Assembly: GCF_013201685.1 (NCBI RefSeq)
Contig: NZ_CP053844.1
Coordinates: 1,302,001-1,366,000, forward strand
Reading direction: 5' to 3'
Length of the DNA: 64,000 nt
DNA from: Campylobacter geochelonis
GTDB taxonomy: Bacteria > Campylobacterota > Campylobacteria > Campylobacterales > Campylobacteraceae
The notes beneath the pieces were generated by a model. It saw nothing but the letters and a program-made list of their open reading frames with translations, had not been told where the DNA came from and ran no database searches. How positions within the stretch are numbered: position 1 is the stretch's first letter; each line of letters begins with the position of its first letter. Of this stretch, positions 35,721 through 45,155 are shown piece by piece. The translations under genes were made by a program, and so were the position numbers.

Positions 35721-35867
35721 TTTTATTAGTCGTATATATGATTTGAAAATCTTTGATATTTAGAATCCATTATATTTTAAGTATTTTTCTTTGGCTTAAA
35801 TAAGTTGTAATTTCTTTTTCTTCGATGGTTTTTATATATAGCTTGTAAATTCAATACTTTTAGCAAA

Positions 35868-35894
35868 AGACACTAGATTTAAAATCCAGTGTCT
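35868..35894 (-). terminator. Cassette terminator hairpin, copy 4
   Basis: AGACACT/AGTGTCT hairpin with a minus-strand T-run; downstream of mini-RTX copy 3. Confidence 0.7.
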
Positions 35895-36102
35895 AATTTT
35901 AATTTTGATTTTATCTTATTTTATTTTTCTTTATCTCTTTTATAGATTCGTTTCTTTCTTTTATCTTTCTCTGATTTATCTTTAATAACTTTATTCTTTG
36001 TTTTTATAGTAAAAACTAAAGATGTTTTTTATATTTAAAGATTAGTCTATATTCTAAATTTATATAATATCTAAACCAAAGAGTTAGATAATGTTTAAAT
36101 AA

Positions 36103-36136
36103 AAGAGATGGTTAGCATATACTCTTGCCATCTCTT
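36103..36136 (-). terminator. Second hairpin, copy 3
   Basis: AAGAGATGG/CCATCTCTT perfect stem, as at 10705-10738. Confidence 0.65.
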
Positions 36137-36248
36137 ATACTTTTTTTGTTTATTGTTTATCTCTTTAATTCTTTACCTTTTTTATAGATTCACTTCTTTC
36201 TTTTTTATCTTTTCTTTACTTACTTGTTTCTTTTATATCTCTTAACTC

Positions 36249-37019
36249 TTAACTTCCCCATCCACTAGCATATATTTGCATAATGGCTTGATTGTTTCTT
36301 GCTTCATCGTGAGTTATGTTTGATATACCATTATCGCTCGTATAAGCATTTACTTGTTGTATTATCTTATCTATTTGTTCATTTGAGATAAATGAGTTAT
36401 CATCTAGTTTGATTGTCTCTATTTGAGAATATTTGTTTGTTTGGTTTTTGATTGTTAAAGTAGTGTTGTTATCGCTTCCATATCTTATAACTAAGTCTTG
36501 CATAAATACTCCATCTAGTTTAAAGCTAATCTCTTCTTTTTTAACTCCTTTAAGTATTAAGGTATCATCTCCACCTTCTATTAAATTTATTAGCTCTTTA
36601 TCTTTGATAGTTGTGTTGGTTGCTTCTTTAGTTATGATATATGTATCATTACCATTTTCTCCTTGTAGAGTTGAGTTGTTTGCTTTAGATATTAAGGTGT
36701 CATCATCATTTCCTGCATATACTATGTCATTGTTATAAGATATGATTGTATCGTTACCGGAGTATGCGTAGATAGTGTTGTTATCTTTAGCATAGATAAA
36801 GTCATCTCCTTTTTTCTGCATATTAGCAAACTGCTTATCTGCTTCACTAGCATCTTTGACATTTTTATCGATAGTGTCTTCTATTGCGTTTTTAAACAAA
36901 TCAGTTAATTCTTTTGCAAGTCCAACAGGGTCGTTGTAGTTGTTAACTATACCAGCTATGTTTGCACTGTATTTTTGAACTTTATCTTTTATATAGTTAG
37001 AACGACTAAAGTTTGACAT
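36249..37019 (-). CDS. Mini-RTX protein, copy 3
   Basis: 256 aa, same translation as copy 2 (29814-30584). Type A 70-residue N-terminus plus the C-terminal secretion module, with AAGGAGT before ATG. It lies 30 bases after ankyrin gene 6. Three near-identical copies, each with a differently composed ankyrin partner, point to recent copying of the cassette end. Confidence 0.85.
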   Translation of the reverse strand: MSNFSRSNYIKDKVQKYSANIAGIVNNYNDPVGLAKELTDLFKNAIEDTIDKNVKDASEADKQFANMQKKGDDFIYAKDNNTIYAYSGNDTIISYNNDIVYAGNDDDTLISKANNSTLQGENGNDTYIITKEATNTTIKDKELINLIEGGDDTLILKGVKKEEISFKLDGVFMQDLVIRYGSDNNTTLTIKNQTNKYSQIETIKLDDNSFISNEQIDKIIQQVNAYTSDNGISNITHDEARNNQAIMQIYASGWGS

Positions 37020-37049
37020 ATGGTACTCCTTTTTAAATTTATTTAGTTT

Positions 37050-38300
37050 TTAGTTTTTATTTTTATTTTTATCTGTTAAATTTGAGTTAGACTTACTTGA
37101 GTGTTTATCAAGGTAAATCACCTTAGATGGGTTATTCTTGTTTATTCGTAAAAATCTAGATACTGCATATTCCTTTGCGCTTTCGTTTGCATAGTCTATA
37201 TATGCTTTTGTATCTTTAAAAGTTCCGTTTTTATCAGTACAGTGTTTATTATAATACCTTAAGGTTCTTGCTTTATTACTATCATACTCTATTTTAGAGA
37301 TTGGTTGTTTTATTTTCATTCCTTCTTTTTCCATAATTTTATTAAGTCTTGTTGCATTGTATATATAATCATCATAATCTCCGTTTAAAAACCAAGCTCT
37401 ATCTTCATAACACTCATCATACGCCTCTTTTAGTTGCTCTTTTGTAGGTTGTCCAGGGACGTTGTATTTAAGCATAAGTTCTAACATAGGTTCGTAGTTG
37501 GGGATGTTTTCAAGTCCATCATAACATATATCCAATATAGGAACTTTATCTCCACTATGCTTACAATAATCAGCCCTATAACCATTCTTTAAAAGCAAAT
37601 CAGCCATTTCTACAAAGTTGCTATAGCCTAGATAAAAAAATACTGTCCAAGATGGGCGATAACTATCTTCTGACCTCTCTGCGATTTTTACATTATATTT
37701 TATTTCTATATTTTCTCCATCTACTACTATATAATCTATCAAATTAGAAGCATATGCAGGGCTATCTAAATACTTTTGAATATATTTTACAGAATTTGGG
37801 TCAACACCGTTTTTAAGTAAAATTTCTGCTGTTTTTATAGAATTATTTTCTATAGCATAAGCTAGTGGGCTAAGTTTGTATTTATCTTTTTGATGGATAT
37901 TCGCACCTAGTTTTATAAGCTCTTTGGTTGTATTTACATCATCATAAAAGCTAGAATACATAAGTGGGGTAACTCCATAGTGAAGTGGTGCATCTACACT
38001 AAGATTATATTTTTTAAAAAAACCTATAACACTACTAGTATCTTTTTCTTGAAGCATGTGCCTAAGCGATTCAAGAGTTTCATTATTATCTACCTTATAT
38101 GTATGTATATCCCAATAATCGAATGCGAACTCATCAACCTCTTCTTGAGTTACATACTTACTAAGTCCTGGTATAGCAGAAACGTTTGTGTCTGAAGTGA
38201 TTGTGAAGTGAGAGGTTTGATTTAGTTTATACTCATTATATAGTAGCTTAGCTACTAAAAGTATTATTAATATGGCTAAGAATTTAAATACCTTTTTCAA
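37050..38300 (-). CDS. Membrane-anchored ankyrin-repeat protein 6, a mosaic
   Basis: This 416-aa protein has the N-terminal helix (FLAILIILLVAKLLY) and SHFTITSDTNVSAIPGLSKY of proteins 1 and 5. Ankyrin repeats are close to those of protein 1 (TPLMYSSFYDDVNTTKELI). The middle is its own (about 170-270). The C-terminal domain (DECYEDRAWFLNGDYDDYI onward) is that of protein 2. Recombination again seems to have joined parts at PMLELMLKYNVPGQPTKEQL. TTG start. It precedes mini-RTX copy 3 by 30 bases. Confidence 0.82.
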   Translation of the reverse strand: MKKVFKFLAILIILLVAKLLYNEYKLNQTSHFTITSDTNVSAIPGLSKYVTQEEVDEFAFDYWDIHTYKVDNNETLESLRHMLQEKDTSSVIGFFKKYNLSVDAPLHYGVTPLMYSSFYDDVNTTKELIKLGANIHQKDKYKLSPLAYAIENNSIKTAEILLKNGVDPNSVKYIQKYLDSPAYASNLIDYIVVDGENIEIKYNVKIAERSEDSYRPSWTVFFYLGYSNFVEMADLLLKNGYRADYCKHSGDKVPILDICYDGLENIPNYEPMLELMLKYNVPGQPTKEQLKEAYDECYEDRAWFLNGDYDDYIYNATRLNKIMEKEGMKIKQPISKIEYDSNKARTLRYYNKHCTDKNGTFKDTKAYIDYANESAKEYAVSRFLRINKNNPSKVIYLDKHSSKSNSNLTDKNKNKN

Positions 38301-38415
38301 TTTTTTCCTTTTAGTAAATTTATATAATTTTTAATATTTATTTTTATCTATTTTAAAAACTTAAATTTGATGTATTGTTGTTTTAAATTTAAGTCTGCTA
38401 AATTTGCATATTTTG

Positions 38416-38518
38416 ATTTATATAGAAATTTGCCTTGTAATTCTACATCAATGGAAGTTAAATGCTCTTTAAATTTATGTTATTTTAATGATGTTTTAAT
38501 ATGAATTTAAAGAGAATT
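38416..38518 (-). promoter_or_regulatory. Conserved upstream block P, copy 6
   Basis: Upstream block of ankyrin gene 6 with the perfect inverted repeat. The gap 38301-38803 contains this block, terminator copy 5 and no gene. Confidence 0.55.
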
Positions 38519-38664
38519 TTTATTAGTCGTATATATGATTTGAAAATCTTTGATATTTAGAATCCATTATATTTTAAGTATTTTTCTTTGGCTTAAATAA
38601 GTTGTAATTTCTTTTTCTTCGATGGTTTTTATATATAGCTTGTAAATTCAATACTTTTAGCAAA

Positions 38665-38691
38665 AGACACTAGATTTAAAATCCAGTGTCT
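38665..38691 (-). terminator. Cassette terminator hairpin, copy 5
   Basis: AGACACT/AGTGTCT hairpin after the RTX lipase pseudogene. This gap is the short form, lacking the 242 bases that carry the second hairpin. Confidence 0.7.
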
Positions 38692-38803
38692 AATTTTAAT
38701 TTTGATTTTATCTTATTTTATTTTTCTTTATCTCTTTTATAGATTCACTTCTTTCTTTTTTATCTTTTCTTTACTTACTTGTTTCTTTTATATCTCTTAT
38801 CTC

Positions 38804-41800
38804 TTAACTTCCCCATCCACTAGCATATATTTGCATAATGGCTTGATTGTTTCTTGCTTCATCGTGAGTTATGTTTGATATACCATTATCGCTCGTATAA
38901 GCATTTACTTGTTGTATTATCTTATCTATTTGTTCATTTGAGATAAATGAGTTATCATCTAGTTTGATTGTCTCTATTTGAGAATATTTGTTTGTTTGGT
39001 TTTTGATTGTTAAAGTAGTGTTGTTATCGCTTCCATATCTTATAACTAAGTCTTGCATAAATACTCCATCTAGTTTAAAGCTAATCTCTTCTTTTTTAAC
39101 TCCTTGAAGTATTAAGGTATCATCTCCACCTTCTATTAAATTTATTAGCTCTTTATCTTTGATAGTTGTGTTGGTTGCTTCTTTAGTTATGATATATGTA
39201 TCATTACCATTTTCTCCTTGTAGAGTTGAGTTGTTTGCTTTAGATATTAAGGTGTCATCATTAGATGTTCCAAATATAGTTAAATTCTCTTCAATAGGTG
39301 TAGTTTGCATTAGTCTATTATAGCTTATTGCTTTATCTTTAAACTCAAAAAATTCTATTTTATTAGCTAAATTTGAGAAATTGCCTTTTATAGTGATTGA
39401 ATCATTCTCGCCATATTTTATTATAAGATTATCTTTATCTTTATAAAGTGAGATTTCATCTTTATTTACATCTATAAATTTAATAATATCATGGTTAGAA
39501 AAAATAGAGTTATCACTCACTATATCTTTTCCATCACCTTTGTTAAACAGATAAACATCATCGCCATTTCCACCACTTAATACATCATCACCTTTGTTAC
39601 CTATGATAGTATCCATGCCATTATTAGCATTTAATATATCATTACCTACATTCCCTATAAAGTTTATCGTTTCCATCTAATGATGATATAGTACTACCAA
39701 TGGCATATGCGTATATAATATCATCTTGATTGGTTGGGGTTATTACGGTATTTTTTATATCTTGTAAATTTAGTATTTTATCACTAAATATGATTTTATC
39801 TATGCTGGATAGACTGTTTAGCGATGTAGAGTTTTCTTTATCATTTATAAAGAAATCTTCCACCCTTATAGAGTTTGTTCTATCTAATATGCTTTTAAAT
39901 ATAGATATATGGTTTATTTTAATAAGAAGTAAATCTTTATCATCTCTAATGAGTTTGATATCTTTTGAAGAGAGATTGTTAAATTTGATACAATCCACAT
40001 CAGTTAGATTAGCACTGTGGTTCGAGTTAATTATAGTATCATTTCCAAACATCTCGTCAAATACATATATATCATTTCCAACTCCACCTTTTAGTATATC
40101 ATTACCACGTCCACCTATTAAAACATCATCTCCAAATCCACCTTCTAAAGTATCATCTCCACTTCCACCATCTAGTATATCATTACCATTATCTCCATGA
40201 AGTATATCATCTCCATCATTTCCATTTATAGTGTCATTTCCATTACCTCCATTTATAGTATCATCTCCACCCAATGAGTCAAATGTATCATTTTTGTTTG
40301 TTAATGTTAGCCTATCATCACCATCTGTAGCTATAATAGGAGCATTTTTAAGTATTTCGTTTAAATCCCAAATAACTCCATCGCTAAATTTAATATTTTC
40401 AACAACACCATTTCCTAGCTCTTCTACTATGTTAAAGTAGTTTTGGATAGTTATGCTATCTTCTGTTTTAACTCCTTTATCATCTATGGTGGTTATAACT
40501 AAGTCAGCTAAATCTCTTGTTAGCTTTACTTGTGATGATTTTATATCATTAAATATGATTGTATCATTTGCCCCTGCACTATCATAGATGGTATCATTAT
40601 CATCTCCTTTAGAAAAACTATATATATCATTACCATTTCCACCATTTAAAGTATCGTTGCCTTTATCACCTATTAAAAATTCGTTTTCGTTTGTTCCATA
40701 TAAATTATCGCTATTACTCGTGCCATTTATTACACTTCCAAGTATTATAGATAAAAATTTGCCATCATCTTTAGCTAAAGTTATTAAATTTGTTTTAAGT
40801 GAGTTCTGGTAGTTTGCTTTATAGATAGTTGCTTTTCTTATAGTGTCTGTTAAGGTTATGATATCATCATATTTTTTAGCTTCATATAGTTTAGTTAGCT
40901 CTTGGTTTAAAGAGTTAAATTTATACTCATATCTATTGGTTTGAGCGTTAAAGTGCTGATATTTCAAATCTAAGCTCAACTTCTTATATGTGGTTTGAAG
41001 CTCTAAGTTAGTATAGACATAACTTTTAAACTCATTGTAGGAATTTATAATAAGTGGAGCTACATATCCGTTTGGGTTGTTATCATTTATCCTTCCAAAC
41101 CAAGTAAATGGTTTACCTGTTATCTTCTCATATACTCCCATAACTCTAGCATCTATGTTATTTCCACGGCTATTTTTATCTATATTGCTTACCTTAGCCC
41201 ATTTATAAATAATCTCATCTATATGACTCTTTCTTGTTTTACTATCCATCATAAGATATAGATTTACCATAGTAGTTAATTTATCATTCTTACTCATAGC
41301 AGTATGTAAATTTTGCATATTTCCAGTAGCAGTTACATTTGGAAGTGTTTTTATATAAGGTGGTATAGAGTTGTTATCTATAATCTCTTGTGAGTCTTTT
41401 AAATCTACATTAAAGTATAAATCTTGTGTAGTTACTGTAGTGTTGTTTGTATCATTTAGTGTAGCGGTTGATGTTTGTGTGCTGGTTGTATCTGTGTAGT
41501 TTAAATTTATTGATTTAACTTTATCTGATAGTCTTATAAGTTCATTGTTTTGAGAGATGGCATCTTGGTTTATATCTTACCATAGTAGGAGTTTAGTAAA
41601 TTTAAGGTCGTTTTTATCTATGATATTATCGTTGTTGCTATCATACTCTTTTAGTACTTCGTAACCATTTTTTGAATTTGGATTTGTATATGAGATAGTG
41701 TTGTTTGATTTGGTTTTATTACCAAATAGCTCATTTCCATTATCTATATGCCATTGTTGTTTAAATCTATTGCTATTAGTTCATCATCTTTATTTATCCA

Positions 41801-43977
41801 GTTAGTTGCTTCTTTGAAGTTATTGCTATCTAAATCAAAGTATATAGTTCCATCTAGTTTACTTAAAGATATAGTTCCATCGTTGTTTAAATCAATTGCT
41901 AGTGGATCATATGTTTCTGGGTCCGGGTTGTTTGGGTCATCATCTTTATCATCATCACTTATCTTGCCAATTCCTTCTGTTATATCTCTTGCTTTTATAT
42001 TCTTAGATGTTTTATCCTCTACTACAGTGGCGTTTACCGTAAACTCTATATCCTCATTTTCTGTTTTATTGCCATTCCATTTATAAGTATACTCTTTACT
42101 GGATTCCCCTTCTTTAAAAACTATATCTTCATTATTTATATTTAACGTAAGTTTTTCATCTTTTTCTAATGCTCTATTTAATGATACATTAAATTTCATT
42201 GATTGATTAGCACTGTCTCCTTCTTTAGCTGAGCTATCTGATATGGTTACTACTATCTCATCTACTTCTATAAGATCTATACCTAAATAGTGATATCCTT
42301 TTGTCTCTTCTAAATTTTTGTTAAAGTTGTTTATAGTTAAGGCTTTACTATCTTTCTTTACTATAAGAGTATTGCCATTTAAGTGATATTCAGTTGTTTT
42401 ATCACCACTTAGATAAAAACCTTTATCTTTATCATATGTTCCACCAGTTAAAAGAGTGTTATTAAAGTAGACCTTACCCTCTCCATCGCTATCATCTGTA
42501 ATGATATCTTTATCATCTACATAGTAGGTATCACTTCCGCTTCCACCATAGATAGTATCTTGTCCTTTTCCTCCTATGATTACATCATTTCCACTATCTT
42601 TATCGTTGCTGTTTTTACTATATTTTATATCTGCATAAACTATATTTTTACTACTTTTAGAAGTACTGCTTAAATCTATAGTATCACTTCCGCTTCCGGC
42701 TTCTATGTAGTTATTGCCTAATGAAGCTGTTATGGTATCATCTCCTGCTAGGGTATAAATTTTATTCCTCACCATTTTTTGTTCCTAAGCTTGTTATAGT
42801 ATCATTTGAGTTAGTTCCAAAGTGATATTCATCAAATATATTATTAAAGTCTTGAGTTAGGTCTAGACTTACTCCTGATTGTTTATCACTAAAGTATGTT
42901 CCTGTGTTTTTAGTATTATCAAGAGCTGACTCTAACATCTTAGCTTTATCTTTTATATAATTAGTGCTATATTCATCTTTGAATTTAGCTATTTCATCAT
43001 AAGCACTTGAGTTTATGTTTGATACTATAAAAGGATTTAAATTTATCAATGCATATAAAGCTGGAGTTGATAAAGATGAGCTTGAAAAATTTTTATTTAC
43101 CAGTAGGGCTGAATATAGAAAATCTATATCTAAAGTCGAATTTAAGTTATTTTTTATATTAATAATATCGTCTCTATAATCGCCCAAACTTTTAAGATTT
43201 AAAATCTTATTAAAAACATCGATTGATTTTTTATACAAAGAAAAATAACTTTTATCAATCGCGTCACAATATTTTGTCATATCTTCTATATTTAGATTCG
43301 AATCAGCTTGTATAAACATAGCATATAGACTCAATTTGTTTGCAAGATCTATACTACCATGTCCACTTTGTGAAATTTCTACATTTTTACCAGTATGAGT
43401 TCCAGCTGCAGCAGTAAATATTGGACCATTTTTTGCAATTATATTATAAACTTTATCGCTATGAATATTTTGAACATCACCAAATAACTTCTTGATATTC
43501 TCCACAACACCACCTATACTAGGCGAATTGTAAGTATATGTTTTATCAACTATGTTTTTATGCCTAGAAAGAAAAATTTGAGCCAAAAAACCACCCAATG
43601 AATGTCCGGCGACATCTATTTGTTCATTTTTACCAATGACACCATTATTGATTAAATTTTTATAAAAAGATTCTAAAGAAATTTCTTGTTCGTAAGCTTT
43701 GCCTTTTACTCCTAAATAGATGTCGTTTAACAAGTCTTTAAATTCATAGGGATTTGTTCCAGCGATTGCCAAGGTATGCTTTCCAGTAGATTTATTTTTA
43801 TATAGCGTAGCTGAAAAACCCAGTGGCACTATCCGCAAAAGATGAAATTTCTTTGAATTTATCGTCAAACCATTTTCTAAATAAAGTTCCTTTTTTTCCA
43901 ATATCCTTATCTATCTTTTTGTAAGCAGCAACAGCCAACCACGCATTTGCTTCATAATCAAAAATTTTAATACTCAT
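38804..43977 (-). pseudogene. RTX lipase-like T1SS protein, broken by five lesions
   Basis: A single former gene of about 1724 codons can be traced from ATG at 43977. The N-terminal domain carries the lipase motif GHSLGG (near 43600) after VAIAGTNPYEF-like sequence. RTX repeats, an EF-hand-like region (DLNNDGTISL, NNNGI), more RTX/HCBP modules and the common C-terminal module (ending YASGWGS) follow. Lesions: one extra A in the A7 tract at 43891-43897; a missing base near 42764; a missing base near 41744; TAA for the expected Gln codon at 41577-41579 (LLW-stop-DINQD against LLWQDVDKNG in the giant protein); an extra T near 39662. Neighbouring RTX genes are intact in frame, so decay is likelier than poor sequence. 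Class 3 lipase/phospholipase activity is the expected ancestral role. Confidence 0.85.
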
Positions 43978-44695
43978 AATTTAATTCCTTTAATATTTTG
44001 TTCTTATTATCTATCGCGTCTGAAATATTTTTATATATTTCTTCGCAACCTACATATCCCCAAGAAAGCTCACCAAATATAGATAGATATATATAATTAA
44101 ATAAATTTATTTTTTCATAACTCCTATACTCCGCAATTTTATTTCCACTAATATCTTTTAAAATAAGTCCTTTTGATTTTATCCATATATTACAACGCTC
44201 ATTGGATGCATTGTTGCATCCACTATACCCATAATATTTAAAAGCATACTTTGCCTTTTGTTTATCCAAAATTTCAGCTTGTATATCGCCATTTTCATCC
44301 TTGTAAATATGGCAAATAGCTTGTTTATTTACTTTTGCTCCCGAAATTGCATTTAATTTGCTTAAAGAGTTTTTTTAGTATCGTATTCTTGAAATTTGAG
44401 TCCAGACTCAAAGTATAAATCATTCATATGCTTTATTTTTCTAATATTACAATCTATAAGAAACTGTTCGTATATACCATCAATTTTTGCTTGTTTATAA
44501 ATTATAATTCCTGCTTTATTTTTACAAAGATAATTAAAAGTTAAATTAATAGGAATTATGTCTATAGTAAAAATTATAAACAAACTAACAAGCGGAAGCA
44601 TTGTTTTAAAAAATGAATAGGTTTTTTAGCCAAATACTTCTCATTATAAAAAACATGATAATACAAAAGATAAAAAACACTAGCACAACAGCCAT
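43967..44695 (-). pseudogene. Membrane protein gene upstream of RTX lipase, broken by a 44-base insertion
   Basis: ATG at 44695 follows AAAGGGA and opens with a membrane helix (VVLVFFIFCIIMFFIM). The frame is lost at a T6 tract (44608-44613) and resumes as MLPLVSLFIIFTIDII. It is lost again at 44329-44372, a 44-base copy of tolC-like gene sequence. Removing the insert joins EYDTK to NKQAICHIY in frame; removing one T as well gives 227 aa. The last codons overlap the lipase ATG by 11 bases. I do not know the family. By position it is the partner (immunity or accessory) of the lipase. Confidence 0.7.
44329..44372. repeat. 44-base insert identical to part of the TolC-like gene
   Basis: Base-for-base identical to 45781-45824 and in the same orientation. 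Deleting it restores the reading frame of the surrounding broken gene. Confidence 0.9.
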
Positions 44696-44892
44696 AATAC
44701 TATCCCTTTGTTTATATTAGCTTCCTAATCAAACTATTCTAAATTTACATAGTTAAATTATATATTTTTAAATCTTAAAGTATAATTTTAATTTAATTTT
44801 ATTTAAACAATTTAAAAATGAAATTTATTACTAAGCAACATTTTTAAAGTGTTTGGAAGTTGAGTTGTTGTTTGTGTTTAAATTTAAAGTAT

Positions 44893-45144
44893 TATTTATA
44901 GTTAAACGTATCATTATCTACACTTCCATCATCTAGGCTACACATCATATCAAAATATAAGCTTCATTGGTTATAGTAATGTTTGCTTGGGTAGAGGTGT
45001 GATTTGCATTATTGTTAGTAGTTTTTGGACATATAATTAGAATTGAAGTGTTAGATACGGCTGTAGATGAAGTTGCGCATAGGAACTCTTTAGTACTATC
45101 ATTTTTTTATAGCAGATATGGTTATAAACAGTGTTATTACTCAT
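44893..45144 (-). pseudogene. Degenerate small gene after the TolC-like gene
   Basis: ATG at 45144 lies shortly after the TolC-like gene and opens MSNNTVYNHICYKK. At an A7 tract the frame shifts to NDSTKEFLCATSSTAVSNTS, continues to TITNEAYILI, and after a stop a third piece reads LDDGSVDNDTFNYK. The Ser/Thr/Asn-rich composition recalls secreted surface proteins, but I recognise no family. The fit of three frames into one plausible product suggests a decayed gene. Confidence 0.4.
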
Positions 45145-45155
45145 GTATTTATCCT

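Larger units (their letters stand above)
35624..36809. repeat. 1.18-kb direct repeat, copy 3
   Basis: Copy of 10226-11411 and 29189-30374; with the latter the identity continues to about 37146. The gap 35504-36248 holds block P and two hairpins but no gene. Confidence 0.85.

Noticed and set aside
4564-43977. Campylobacter fetus S-layer (sap) gene array, which also uses T1SS and recombining gene copies
   Set aside because: The products are calcium-binding RTX proteins with lipase, EF-hand-like and cadherin-like parts and ankyrin partners. The C-terminal modules are shared and the N-termini vary, whereas sap genes share a conserved 5' part and have no such repeats.
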